From: Ruegeria sp. HKCCSA071
GTDB taxonomy: Bacteria > Pseudomonadota > Alphaproteobacteria > Rhodobacterales > Rhodobacteraceae
Direction: 5' to 3'
Length of the DNA: 64,000 nt
Assembly: GCF_017872555.1 (NCBI RefSeq)
Contig: NZ_JAEDOX010000001.1
Location: forward strand, 1,302,001-1,366,000
Shown: piece after piece, positions 36,565 through 44,888 of the stretch
How positions within the stretch are numbered: position 1 is the first letter of the stretch
Layout of the letters: each line of letters starts with the position of its first letter
Notes under the pieces: generated by a model
The model's input: only the letters and a program-made list of their open reading frames with translations
What the model was told of the DNA's origin: nothing
The model's database searches: none
Program-made: the position numbers and the translations under genes

Positions 36565-37895
36565 GCCTGCAACTCCTTGGCAAGACTGTTTTGACGCTCA
36601 ATCACGCGGGGCAGGTCAATCGTCGTGATATGCCCATCCCGCACGATCTGGCGGCCTTCGACAAACAGGTGCTTTACCTGCATCGGACCTGCAAGAAGCA
36701 GAGCTGCCGGGTCCCAACTGCCTGCGCTTTCGACACAGCGCATATCCCAAACAGCGACATCCGCACGTTTTCCCGGCATAAGCCGCCCGCAATCGGGACG
36801 CCCCAGCACATCGGCCCCGCCACGTGTCGCAATCTCCAACGCTTCACGGGCCGACATCGCATCTGCCCCATTGACCACCCGCTGCAACAGCAGCGCCTGC
36901 CTAGCCTCAAGCATCAGATTGCCGTTGTCATTACTGGCCGAACCATCAGCGCCGAGACCCACCTTTACCCCCGCATCGCGCATCGTCCGCACCGGCGCGA
37001 TGCCTGATCCCAGACGGCAGTTCGAACATGGGCAATGAGCGACACCCGTTTTCGTACGTGAAAACAGATCAATCTCGGCCCCGTCCAACTTGACACAATG
37101 GGCGTGCCACACATCCGGGCCAGTCCAACCCAGATCTTCGGCGTATTGACCGGGCCGACAACCGAACTGAGCCTGTGAATAGGCGATATCTTCATCGTTT
37201 TCAGCCAGATGCGTATGCAACATCACACCTTTGTCCCGTGCCAGAAGGGCTGCATCGCGCATCAGGTCCCGGCTGACCGAGAACGGTGAACACGGGGCCA
37301 GACCCACACGGCACATCGATCCTTCTGACGGATCGTGAAACGCATCCACGACACGGATCATGTCGTCCAGTATGGCTGTTTCTTCTTCAACCAGACTGTC
37401 CGGTGGCAGGCCGCCATCGCTTTCACCAATGCTCATCGCGCCGCGTGTTGGGTGAAATCGAATCTCCAACTCGGATGCGGCAGCAATCGTATCCTCCAGC
37501 CGCGAACCATTGGGGTAGAGGTACAGGTGATCAGAACTGAGCGTACAGCCTGACAGTGCCAGCTCTGCCAAACCGATCTGGGCCGAGGTGAACATCTCGT
37601 CTGGACCGAACTTCGCCCAAATCGGATAGAGTGTCTGAAGCCACCCGAACAGCAATGCGTCCTGCCCGCCCGGCACCGCGCGGGTCAACGTTTGGTAAAG
37701 ATGGTGATGAGTGTTCACCAGCCCGGGTGTCACCAGACAGCCCGAAACATCGTGAACCTCGCCTTGTGCCTGCAATCCCTGCCCGATTCCCGCGATCTGG
37801 CCGTCGCGGATCAAAATGTCAGCCCCGGGGAGTTCCTGCCGGGACTCGTCCATCGTCAGGATCAGGTCAGCATTTTTGAGTAGGATTTCTGTCAT
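36561..37895 (-). CDS. 8-oxoguanine deaminase (amidohydrolase)
   Basis: 444 residues. Amidohydrolase fold with NTHHHLYQTLTRAVPG (H63 and H65 as the HxH metal pair), SDHLYLYPNGSRLEDTI, HTHLAENDEDIAYSQAQFG, HCPCSNCRLGSGIAP and LGADGSASNDNGNLMLEAR. These match the 8-oxoguanine deaminase (Pa0142-type) branch, which makes urate from 8-oxoguanine, and separate it from atrazine chlorohydrolase and cytosine deaminase relatives. Convergent with guaD; the two stop codons share CTAG at 36561-36564. A hydroxydechloroatrazine hydrolase-like activity is the main alternative. Confidence 0.88.
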   Translation of the reverse strand: MTEILLKNADLILTMDESRQELPGADILIRDGQIAGIGQGLQAQGEVHDVSGCLVTPGLVNTHHHLYQTLTRAVPGGQDALLFGWLQTLYPIWAKFGPDEMFTSAQIGLAELALSGCTLSSDHLYLYPNGSRLEDTIAAASELEIRFHPTRGAMSIGESDGGLPPDSLVEEETAILDDMIRVVDAFHDPSEGSMCRVGLAPCSPFSVSRDLMRDAALLARDKGVMLHTHLAENDEDIAYSQAQFGCRPGQYAEDLGWTGPDVWHAHCVKLDGAEIDLFSRTKTGVAHCPCSNCRLGSGIAPVRTMRDAGVKVGLGADGSASNDNGNLMLEARQALLLQRVVNGADAMSAREALEIATRGGADVLGRPDCGRLMPGKRADVAVWDMRCVESAGSWDPAALLLAGPMQVKHLFVEGRQIVRDGHITTIDLPRVIERQNSLAKELQA

Positions 37896-38009
37896 GTCGC
37901 GCTCCTGAATCTGCCCGTCTCTTGCAAGGAGTGCGAAGGTCGGTGGAAAACGGGCTCAAGAACCGACTGTCTATTATGTACCCGCCATCGGGATCTGCGA
38001 CAACAGGTT

Positions 38010-38801
38010 TCAGAACCGACGCAGGATCTGAAGCGCCTCTGCATGAATCTCTGCGTTGGCTGCGGCCAATGCACGACCGCCCTCATGCGCCGGGCCGCCT
38101 TGCCAGTCGGTCACAATTCCACCGGCCGCCTGAATAACCGCAATAGGGGCCTGAATATCATACGAGTTCAGCCCTGCTTCGATCACCAGATCCGCCTGCC
38201 CAGCGGCCAACAAGGCATAAGCGTAGCAGTCCATTCCATACCGGGTCAGTTGCACCTGTTCCGATACGGCCTGAAACCCGGCCCGGTCATCCGGGGTGCC
38301 GACTTCAGGAAAAGTGGTGAACAGCGTCGCTTGCGCCAGAGATTTCGTCCCCCGTGTTTGCAGCTTACTGGTCCCCAGCGGCCCTTTAAGCTGCGCACCA
38401 GCAGTCGATCCGACAAAGCGTTCGCCAATGTAGGGCTGATCAATCACCCCCATGATCGGCCCATCTGCTGTGCTGAGCGCGATCAGAACGCCCCAGGTTG
38501 GTGTACCACTGATAAACCCGCGCGTCCCGTCGATGGGGTCCAAGACCCAGGTTCGGCCGCTGCTGCCTTTGTGCGCACCGTATTCTTCACCCAACACGCC
38601 ATCTTCGGGGCGCAACCGGGACAGAACCTCTCGCATGGCTTTTTCGGCGGCCCGGTCCGCCACGGTGACGGGGTCGAACCCATCGGTCAGCTTGTTCGCA
38701 GTTTCCAGATTGGTCTGACGAAAAAAAGGAAGAATGGCCGCGCGTGCCGCTTCGGCCATTTCTTCTGCAATTTCAATGTCGCTTAAACTCGCCGGATGCA
38801 T
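38010..38801 (-). CDS. hisN: Inositol-monophosphatase-family phosphatase, likely histidinol-phosphatase
   Basis: 263 residues. Metal motifs of the IMPase fold: GEEYG at 71-75, DPIDGTRGF at 88-96 and the C-terminal GLNSYDIQAPIAVIQAAGGIVTDWQG. The pattern FDPVTVADRAAEKAMREVL and DPIDGTRGFISGTPTWGVLIAL fits the HisN-type histidinol-phosphate phosphatase common in actinobacteria and alphaproteobacteria, while inositol phosphatase SuhB usually has GTxNF. So hisN is the better name, with inositol or nucleotide phosphatase as alternatives. It is alone on the minus strand between two other minus-strand genes. Confidence 0.85.
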   Translation of the reverse strand: MHPASLSDIEIAEEMAEAARAAILPFFRQTNLETANKLTDGFDPVTVADRAAEKAMREVLSRLRPEDGVLGEEYGAHKGSSGRTWVLDPIDGTRGFISGTPTWGVLIALSTADGPIMGVIDQPYIGERFVGSTAGAQLKGPLGTSKLQTRGTKSLAQATLFTTFPEVGTPDDRAGFQAVSEQVQLTRYGMDCYAYALLAAGQADLVIEAGLNSYDIQAPIAVIQAAGGIVTDWQGGPAHEGGRALAAANAEIHAEALQILRRF

Positions 38802-38846
38802 GGCACTCTGGTGCGGGCATTACCTGGCAAAGTCAAGCCGGTCTGA

Positions 38847-39218
38847 TCAGGCGACGTCGCTGAGGACACGTGCAAGTTCAAACAGGCGGCGGCGCTGGTT
38901 TTCCGGAATTGCGTAGTAAGAGCGGACAAGATCCAAGGCTTCTTTATCGCCCATCAGATCAGCTGGAACAGATTTCTTTTCCGAGCTGCTTTTCTGGGCT
39001 TCTTCCAATCCTTCGAAGAAGAAGCTGACCGGAACATCCAATGCCTCGGCAATGTCCCACAGGCGCGACGCGCTGATTCGGTTGGCTCCGGTCTCATATT
39101 TCTGGATCTGCTGGAACTTGATACCAACTTGCTGCGCCAACTGTTGCTGGGTCATCCCAATCAGCCAGCGGCGATGCCGAACGCGCTTGCCCACATGAAC
39201 ATCGACGTGATGAGTCAT
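38847..39218 (-). CDS. XRE family regulator, PraR-like
   Basis: 123 residues. An N-terminal Cro/C1 helix-turn-helix (residues 8-65: VGKRVRHRRWLIGMTQQQLAQQVGIKFQQIQKYETGANRISASRLWDIAEALDVPVSFFFEG) is followed by a short charged linker and a C-terminal helical part (EALDLVRSYYAIPENQRRRLFELARVL). This layout is that of the alphaproteobacterial PraR group (Azorhizobium/Rhizobium), which control quorum sensing, biofilm and symbiosis genes. The ribosome site AGGAGAA precedes the ATG. A long 339-bp divergent region separates it from the quinone oxidoreductase gene. Targets cannot be guessed. Confidence 0.88.
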   Translation of the reverse strand: MTHHVDVHVGKRVRHRRWLIGMTQQQLAQQVGIKFQQIQKYETGANRISASRLWDIAEALDVPVSFFFEGLEEAQKSSSEKKSVPADLMGDKEALDLVRSYYAIPENQRRRLFELARVLSDVA

Positions 39219-39557
39219 TGGTATTCTCCTCTACTACACACATTTGTACGGGATCGTGCGACGTCCGATATCGCAATACCAAGAGGGCTCCCCTTAAACG
39301 CCCCCTGATCCGGACTGTGCCGTCCCCCGTTTACCAGCACTGATAGTCTATATTGCCCGTTTTAAATTTTTTTTCAAGCTGGTTGAATCGATCCCCCCTC
39401 ACAAGGGCTGTGGTTGTATGCGTCAAATGCCCTGCCCGCTTTTCGCGTGGCCCGGTTGGACATGCGACAGATTTGCAGTCGTTTCGGGGCGCCGCGCATA
39501 AGGAATTGACATCTTGCACAGCCCACGTGCCTATGCCCCAAACACGTGAGGAGCCAA
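39219..39557. other. 339-bp divergent intergenic region
   Basis: No gene seen. It must hold the promoters of the XRE regulator (minus) and the quinone oxidoreductase (plus). An AT-rich stretch, TTTTAAATTTTTTTT at about 39360-39374, is the only clear AT-rich block and may be part of a promoter or a binding site; the flanks are GC-rich. ORFs in this interval lack ribosome sites and family resemblance. Confidence 0.5.
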
Positions 39558-40514
39558 ATGAAGGCCTATTGTATTCGATCTGACGGGGCAGTTGCCCAGC
39601 TGTGCGATGTACCGAAACCCGAACCGGGTGAAGGTCAGGTGCGGGTTGCGATCAAAGCCTGCGGTTTGAATTTCGCTGATCTGTTGATGCAGAAAGGCAC
39701 GTATCAGGATACACCGCCTGCACCGTTTACTTTGGGTATGGAAATCGCCGGTGTCGTGGATGCCATAGGTCCAGATGTGTCCACCCTGAAACTAGGCGAC
39801 CGGATTGCCGTCTATTCCGGTCAGGGAGGGCTCGCAGAATTTGGCGTATTCGATGCCGATCGCGCGATCCCGTTGCCGGGCACGACCCGTTTCGAAGACG
39901 CCGCTGCGATCCAGATTGCCTATGGCACCAGCCACATGGCGCTTGACCACCGCGCCCGACTGCAACCCGGCGAGACGCTTCTGGTTACCGGCGCAGCGGG
40001 CGGTGTCGGGCTGACCGCAGTTGAAATCGGCAAGCTCATGGGCGCCACCGTCATCGCACAGGCCCGCGGCCTCGAAAAGCTGGCCGTTGCACGCGCCGCA
40101 GGGGCCGACCACCTGATTGATGCCTCAGAGGATCTGAGGGATCGGGTCAGATCGCTTGGCGGCGCGGATGTCGTTTATGACGCAATCGGCGGCGATGTGT
40201 TCAAGGCGGCCTTTCGCGCCACCAATCCTGAAGGCCGCCTGCTGCCCATCGGATTTGCCGGGGGAGATGTTCCGCAAATCCCCGCCAATCATCTGCTGGT
40301 CAAGAACCTGACCGTGATCGGCTTTTACATTGGCGGGTATTTGAAGTTCCGGCCGGAAGCCGTACGCGAAAGCTTTGGCACCCTTTTCCGCTGGCACGCC
40401 GAGGGCCGTATCAATCCGCACATTAGCCACGTCTTGCCTCTTGATGAGGTCGCGCAGGGCATGCGGTTGCTGAAAGAGCGGAAATCGACGGGCAAAATCG
40501 TGATCACCCCCTGA
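39558..40514 (+). CDS. Zinc-independent NADPH:quinone oxidoreductase family protein
   Basis: 318 residues from the ATG at 39558, after GAGGAG. Medium-chain dehydrogenase fold without structural zinc: GroES-like N-domain (KACGLNFADLLMQKGTYQDTPPAPFTLGMEIAGVVDAIG), nucleotide site GETLLVTGAAGGVGLTAVEIGKLMGA, GADVVYDAIGGDVFKAAFRA and the C-terminal KSTGKIVITP. Members reduce quinones or enoyl-CoA-type substrates with NADPH. The conserved LNFADLLMQKG is the QOR type. It is convergent with the LysR gene, which ends 6 bp beyond. Confidence 0.93.
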   Translation: MKAYCIRSDGAVAQLCDVPKPEPGEGQVRVAIKACGLNFADLLMQKGTYQDTPPAPFTLGMEIAGVVDAIGPDVSTLKLGDRIAVYSGQGGLAEFGVFDADRAIPLPGTTRFEDAAAIQIAYGTSHMALDHRARLQPGETLLVTGAAGGVGLTAVEIGKLMGATVIAQARGLEKLAVARAAGADHLIDASEDLRDRVRSLGGADVVYDAIGGDVFKAAFRATNPEGRLLPIGFAGGDVPQIPANHLLVKNLTVIGFYIGGYLKFRPEAVRESFGTLFRWHAEGRINPHISHVLPLDEVAQGMRLLKERKSTGKIVITP

Positions 40515-40520
40515 CCGCAA

Positions 40521-41408
40521 TCAACCCACCACGGCACGCAGTTGCGTTCCCGCAAGCAGGCGGAAGTTCTGACGCACCAACTGCGCCAGTGCTTCGACAA
40601 CCGCGTCTCGACCCGGCTCGCCACCATACAGGTTGATCATATGCGCAGGCAGGTCCGGTAGCGCACCGCCGCCTTCGATCTGCTCAAGATGTGCGGCTTC
40701 GGTACCTTCCAGTGCCGCATACACTGCCAGATCAGCACTGACTGTGGCCTCGATTGTGCGGTCGTTTTCAGTTTCCACCGACAACTCCCAGGGAATACCG
40801 GCTGCATCCAGCGCGGATATCACCTGTGGTCGAAACAAGCAGCGACGTCCAAGTGCCAAAGGTAGCGGACGCTTGCGCCAGGCTGACCCGCCCGGTGCAC
40901 CTATCCAGCGCAAGGGCAGCTCTGCAATGGTTTCCGCACCGTCCACCGACGACGGTTCCGTTGTCAGGATCACGTCACATTCACCGCGTTTGTACATATC
41001 TTTCAACTGCAAGGAATAAGACGACACCAGCTGAACTCTGACCCGCGGGAAATCCGCGTTGAATCGTTGCAGGACCCTGGGGATGGCCGGGTAAACTATG
41101 TCGTGAGGAACCCCCAACACCACCTCACCTTCAAAGGCCTGATCGGTCAGTTTCGAGATGACCTCATCATTCAATGCGATCATGCGGCGCGCATAAGCCA
41201 GCAATTGTTCACCGGACGCGGTCAGGGCAATCGTTCTGCCACTGCGGTCCAGCAACTGCAGGCCAAGCAACTCCTCCAGCCGTTTCAACTGCATCGAGAC
41301 CGCAGATTGCGTCAGATGCAGGAACCCGGCAGCGCGTGTCACTCCCCCCTGATCTGCCACAGCAACAAATGAGCGCAGGGTTGTGATGTCCAGATTCCGC
41401 ATCTTCAC
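40521..41408 (-). CDS. LysR family transcriptional regulator
   Basis: 295 residues (a start two codons later, MRNLDI, is possible). The N-terminal HTH is DITTLRSFVAVADQGGVTRAAGFLHLTQSAVSMQLKRLEELLG; the effector domain includes GEVVLGVPHDIVYPAIPRVLQRFNADFPRVRVQL. The ligand cannot be guessed. It is divergent from a DUF1127 gene, an arrangement I have seen often in Rhodobacteraceae, and LysR proteins in such pairs usually control that small gene. Confidence 0.92.
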   Translation of the reverse strand: MKMRNLDITTLRSFVAVADQGGVTRAAGFLHLTQSAVSMQLKRLEELLGLQLLDRSGRTIALTASGEQLLAYARRMIALNDEVISKLTDQAFEGEVVLGVPHDIVYPAIPRVLQRFNADFPRVRVQLVSSYSLQLKDMYKRGECDVILTTEPSSVDGAETIAELPLRWIGAPGGSAWRKRPLPLALGRRCLFRPQVISALDAAGIPWELSVETENDRTIEATVSADLAVYAALEGTEAAHLEQIEGGGALPDLPAHMINLYGGEPGRDAVVEALAQLVRQNFRLLAGTQLRAVVG

Positions 41409-41529
41409 AATTCCTTATGGGTTTCATCAAAAATATTCGTTTTTAAAATATGTCATACTCTCCCATATCAATCAAGGAAATTGATGAAGACAAGCGAAAC
41501 CATCGAAAAGAGACGAAAGGACAATAAAT

Positions 41530-41739
41530 ATGACCCAAATTGCCATTCATCGCCCCTGCAAGCAGAAAAAGCAATCACTCAGCACTATCATCAGGCGTGC
41601 TGTTTCCCTGAAGCGTCAACGCCGCCAGCTGGCGCGACTTGATAATCGCGCCCTTCAGGACATCGGAATCTCCAGATCAGAGGCCGACGCCGAAGCCAGA
41701 CGCTTCGTCTGGGACGCGCCGGATTTCTGGCAGAAATGA
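41530..41739 (+). CDS. DUF1127 (YjiS-like) small protein
   Basis: 69 residues. The DUF1127 core is SLKRQRRQLARLDNRALQDIGISRSEADAEARRFVWD: an arginine-rich helix followed by a conserved LDNRALQDIG(I/L)SRxEA. Small arginine-rich DUF1127 proteins in alphaproteobacteria (Rhodobacter CcaF1, Agrobacterium relatives) have been linked to RNA metabolism and to phosphate, stress or carbon control (from memory). Divergent from the LysR gene, with about 120 bp between. A clear terminator follows, so it is transcribed alone. Confidence 0.88.
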   Translation: MTQIAIHRPCKQKKQSLSTIIRRAVSLKRQRRQLARLDNRALQDIGISRSEADAEARRFVWDAPDFWQK

Positions 41740-41764
41740 TGCAAATACAAATCTTTAGTTCATG

Positions 41765-41797
41765 AGTGGCGGTCACTTGTTACGGATCGCCACTTTT
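41765..41797 (+). terminator. Rho-independent terminator of the DUF1127 gene
   Basis: AGTGGCGGTC / GATCGCCACT, 10-bp stem with one G-U, 10-base loop, then TTTTGTT; 25 bp beyond the stop. Confidence 0.75.
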
Positions 41798-41921
41798 GTT
41801 GCGTAAATTAGTTGGTTTTCCGCGGTAAATACTTGAAACACAGCCCTGAGTTGCCGATATTTGCCTAGAACGCTTCCCGCACAGCCGGGGGCTGCATAAT
41901 TATGTAAAGGGAGACCCTTTG

Positions 41922-42698
41922 ATGGCACAATTCGACACGATCCGGACGGCGGCCGGCGCGCGCGCTGCCGAGATTGATGAGGGCCTGCGCGCCCATATGA
42001 ACAAAGTCTATGGCACTATGTCCGTAGGCATGCTGATCACATTCGCAGCAGCCTGGGCCATCGCGGGCCTGGCAACCACTAGCGATCCGTCAGCCGCGGC
42101 GGCACAGTTGAATGCCGATACCTATCTGACATCGCTGGGCTATAGCATTTACGCATCGCCCCTGCGCTGGGTCATCATGTTTGCACCCCTGCTGTTTGTC
42201 TTCGGCTTCAGCGCCGGGATCAACCGTATGTCGGCGGCCGCCGCACAGCTGGTGTTCTACGTTTTTGCAGCGGTGATGGGCGTTTCGATCAGCTGGATTT
42301 TCCTTGTTTTCACCGGTGAGTCAGTCATTCAGGTCTTCCTGATCACCGCAATCGCGTTCGCGGGCCTTTCCCTGTATGGTTACACAACCAAGAAAGACTT
42401 GTCCGCCATGGGCACTTTCCTGATGATGGGCCTGATCGGCCTGATCGTCGCGATGGTTGTGAACATCTTTCTGGCGTCTTCGGCGGTTGCCTTTGCAATC
42501 TCGGCCATCGGCGTTCTGATCTTCGCGGGCCTGACCGCCTATGACACCCAGAATATCAAGAACACATACTTGCAAATGGCCCATAGTGGCGATCAGGAAT
42601 GGCTGGGCAAGGCCGCTATCATGGGCGCGTTGAACCTGTACCTGGATTTCATCAACCTGTTCATGTTCCTGCTGCAATTCTTGGGTAACCGCGAGTAA
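41922..42698 (+). CDS. Bax inhibitor-1 / YccA family membrane protein
   Basis: 258 residues from the ATG at 41922 (AAGGGAG upstream); seven membrane segments. N-terminal HMNKVYGTMSVGMLITFAAAW, then FVFGFSAGINRMSAAAAQLVFYVFAAVMGVSISWIFLVFTGESVIQVFLITAIAFAGLSLYGYTTKKDLSAMGTFL and the C-terminal GLTAYDTQNIKNTY with the acidic pair typical of BI-1 calcium-leak channels. Bacterial BI-1 proteins leak Ca2+ or interact with FtsH-like proteases. It stands alone, with a strong terminator. Confidence 0.95.
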   Translation: MAQFDTIRTAAGARAAEIDEGLRAHMNKVYGTMSVGMLITFAAAWAIAGLATTSDPSAAAAQLNADTYLTSLGYSIYASPLRWVIMFAPLLFVFGFSAGINRMSAAAAQLVFYVFAAVMGVSISWIFLVFTGESVIQVFLITAIAFAGLSLYGYTTKKDLSAMGTFLMMGLIGLIVAMVVNIFLASSAVAFAISAIGVLIFAGLTAYDTQNIKNTYLQMAHSGDQEWLGKAAIMGALNLYLDFINLFMFLLQFLGNRE

Positions 42699-42720
42699 TT
42701 GCAAACCAATGTAAGGGATA

Positions 42721-42748
42721 AAGGCCGGTCGTCAGACCGGCCTTTTTT
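42721..42748 (+). terminator. Rho-independent terminator of the BI-1 gene
   Basis: Perfect stem AAGGCCGGTC / GACCGGCCTT with GTCA loop and a TTTTTT tail. Confidence 0.92.
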
Positions 42749-42832
42749 CGTTTAGAACCAACTGATGATCGCGCTTGCCCGATGCACAAGTCCTTCCAGA
42801 CAAAGCTTTGGCGTCCGCGCGTACCCAGACAA

Positions 42833-42863
42833 GAAAAAGCCCCCACCAGATCGGCGAGGGCTT
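42833..42863 (-). terminator. Rho-independent terminator of the 167-aa lipoprotein gene
   Basis: On the minus strand AAGCCCTCGCC / GGTGGGGGCTT (two G-U pairs) with a GATCT loop, followed by TTTTC; about 22 bp past the stop at 42886. Confidence 0.8.
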
Positions 42864-42885
42864 GATACATCAGAAGGTATGAGAT

Positions 42886-43392
42886 TTAGCTGCAGTTCAA
42901 CGGCACCGCAAAGCCCGAACTACGCTCGGACGTGCCTTTGCGGAACACATCACCAGCAGGCAGGCACCCGGTAAAACGCTCGGCCTCTTGCGCAAAACCA
43001 ACACCGATCGAGTTGTCGACTTTTACGCTGTTCGTCGGCGTGCGAAGGACACCAAACAAGGTTCCGTTGACGCTGACGGTGCTCAGGAACAGGTTCGTAT
43101 CGCTGCCTTGTAGCTGAACCGCATTGTCCGGCGTCCGCCCGCCATTGTCGATAGCAACGGCTGCCACCTTGGAGGGGTCCACTTCATCAGCCAATAGAGT
43201 AACGGTCTGAAGTTCTGCCAGCTCAGCCGGGACATTCGTTTCAGGCGGCAAAAAAGCAACGGCTCCGGGGACGTCGGAAATCGTGCGGGGTTCGCCATCG
43301 ATTCCGGTAAACCCGACACCTTCACGGTTGAACGGGTCTTCACAAGCCGCCAAAGTCAGAACGGCTATTGTGGATAACAAGATTTTTTTCAT
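42886..43392 (-). CDS. Predicted lipoprotein, unknown function
   Basis: 168 residues from the ATG at 43392; a start four codons earlier is possible. Lipobox LAAC (Cys about residue 17, MKKILLSTIAVLTLAAC). The mature part DPFNREGVGFTGIDGEPRTISDVPGAVAFLPPETNVPAELAELQTVTLLADEVDPSKVAAVAIDNGG... has no repeats or known motif I can name; two late cysteines (GCLPAGDVF, PLNCS) may form a disulfide. Gene has its own terminator. A roseobacter-type small lipoprotein; function unknown. Confidence 0.8.
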   Translation of the reverse strand: MKKILLSTIAVLTLAACEDPFNREGVGFTGIDGEPRTISDVPGAVAFLPPETNVPAELAELQTVTLLADEVDPSKVAAVAIDNGGRTPDNAVQLQGSDTNLFLSTVSVNGTLFGVLRTPTNSVKVDNSIGVGFAQEAERFTGCLPAGDVFRKGTSERSSGFAVPLNCS

Positions 43393-43552
43393 GGCGGTCA
43401 ACATTTTGTGGCGGTTTGCTCAAGCGTACTTGCAGGTCGGCACAAAAAGCAAGCCACAGCCAATGCGATTGCATCGGTGGCTGATGCGCTCCTGCAACGG
43501 CCCCAGATGGGTATGTTGATGTTCTTGGCAACCAACCACCGGAATTCAGCAC

Positions 43553-43583
43553 AAAAAAAGGCTCTGCCAAGCAGAGCCTTTTT
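43553..43583 (-). terminator. Rho-independent terminator of rpmG
   Basis: AAAAAGGCTCTGC / GCAGAGCCTTTTT with a 3-base loop and T runs on both strands; 26 bp past the rpmG stop. Works in either direction. Confidence 0.92.
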
Positions 43584-43608
43584 GGAAAGTCCAAATGGAA
43601 CGGAAAGA

Positions 43609-43776
43609 TTACTTGATCTTGCCTTCCTTGTACTCGACATGCTTGCGAACGACCGGATCGTATTTACGAATGGTCATTTTCTCGGTCATGGTGCGCGCGT
43701 TCTTTTTGGTCACGTAGAAGTGGCCCGTGCCCGCGGTCGAGTTCAGACGGATCTTGATTGTCGTCGGCTTCGCCAT
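43609..43776 (-). CDS. rpmG: 50S ribosomal protein L33
   Basis: 55 residues, [20 protein letters not shown]..., then [33 protein letters not shown], the standard L33 sequence. It binds near the E site of the large subunit. The usual zinc CxxC pairs are absent, as in other zinc-free (C-minus) L33 proteins. Good ribosome site (AGGAGATAACC before the ATG). Monocistronic with its own terminator. Too short to be obvious in an ORF scan. Confidence 0.97.
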   Translation of the reverse strand: MAKPTTIKIRLNSTAGTGHFYVTKKNARTMTEKMTIRKYDPVVRKHVEYKEGKIK

Positions 43777-43902
43777 GGTTATCTCCTGCGTCCGGAAAGG
43801 CAGGGGCCTTTCGGTTGAATTCCTATGAGCGTGCGCTTTTACGCGCTACGCTGTGCATGTCAAGGCCAATCGGACAACCCAGCACAGGAATCGGGCACAG
43901 AT

Positions 43903-44610
43903 TTAACCCGGTAACGTTGGTGCACCCATATAGCTGTGAATCTGGTCTCTTTCACTGTCCGAAAGACCCAGCGCAGTGGACAATTGCCGCAAATATGCGG
44001 CCTCGCGATCGTTGTCCAACCGTATTGCCGCCAGAGATGTCGCATAAATCTGCGTTCTGAGAGGCGCCCCAGAATCAGCTGCCAGGCCCATGACATCGAC
44101 GGGTGCGTTCAGTTGTTCCTGCACAAATGCGCGTTCCTCGTCACTGATGTCATCGCCCAACTCTCCGAGGATCGTTTCTTTCTCGTGCTCGTCCAGCTCG
44201 CCGTCTGCCTTGGCCGCCTGAATCATCGCCCGCAACATGAGCTTGGCCTGAGCTTCCATCGCGGCACCGGCTGGTGTTTCGCCAAACACGGTCTCCATCA
44301 TGTCGGTGGTCTGCTGGCTGCCCGTTCTGGCCGCCCCCTGCATCGCATTCAAAAGCCCGCCAAGACCGGCGGCACCGGCGGAACTGCCCCCCAACCCCAT
44401 CTTGCCCATCATATCCTGGAGGCCTGTCGCACCTCCGGGAAGGCCGAACTGTTCGGCCATCTTGCCGAGCTGTTCCATGCCAAGGCCACCGCCTGCGCCT
44501 TGCATCATGTCCTGCAAGCCAGCCATTCCGCCCATTTTCTGGTATTTTTCCAGCCCCTTCGCGGCTGCGAAACCAACTGCAACGGACGCAAGTGTCTTCA
44601 TAAAGCTCAT
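43903..44610 (-). CDS. DUF533 / TerB-like tellurite-resistance family protein
   Basis: 235 residues. The N-terminal half is rich in Gly/Met (GGMAGLQDMMQGAGGGLGMEQLGKMAEQF) and possibly disordered or membrane-associated. The C-terminal half (EAQAKLMLRAMIQAAKADGELDEHEKETILGELGDDISDEERAFVQEQLNAPVDVMGLA) is the DUF533/YebE domain, related to the TerB fold. Function unknown, but TerB-type domains occur in stress and metal-related modules. Transcribed away from the DUF1326 operon, with 278 bp between; one of two TerB-like genes in the window. Confidence 0.9.
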   Translation of the reverse strand: MSFMKTLASVAVGFAAAKGLEKYQKMGGMAGLQDMMQGAGGGLGMEQLGKMAEQFGLPGGATGLQDMMGKMGLGGSSAGAAGLGGLLNAMQGAARTGSQQTTDMMETVFGETPAGAAMEAQAKLMLRAMIQAAKADGELDEHEKETILGELGDDISDEERAFVQEQLNAPVDVMGLAADSGAPLRTQIYATSLAAIRLDNDREAAYLRQLSTALGLSDSERDQIHSYMGAPTLPG

Positions 44611-44750
44611 GACAATCCTCCCGGTTTTTCAAAATATGCCCCAATTCTATCAGAGGAATGCAAAGGCGAATACCACGTTCAACCCCCACGGGATTCTGGA
44701 CTGTATTTCCAAGCCGGTGAGGACCGGACGGCAGTGACTAAGTTTGTACA

Positions 44751-44768
44751 TATCACGATATCGTGATA
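44751..44768. promoter_or_regulatory. Perfect 18-bp palindrome upstream of DUF1326-DUF2182-GYD operon
   Basis: TATCACGATATCGTGATA is identical to its own reverse complement. It lies 120 bp upstream of the DUF1326 start and about 140 bp upstream of the DUF533 gene on the other strand. Perfect symmetry over nine-base arms is typical of an operator for a dimeric repressor. No regulator gene is adjacent. The symmetry (ATCACGAT) does not match a site I know for a named protein. Confidence 0.6.
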
Positions 44769-44888
44769 GGTTTACCGCGGCTGATACGTCCAAGAGGCCG
44801 ACTTCAGGCTCGACGGCCAAGGCAGTGTAAACAGGTAATGCCCGCGCGGAGCAGTGTTGTTTTACGCAGCTTTTCTTGGGGGGCTATC

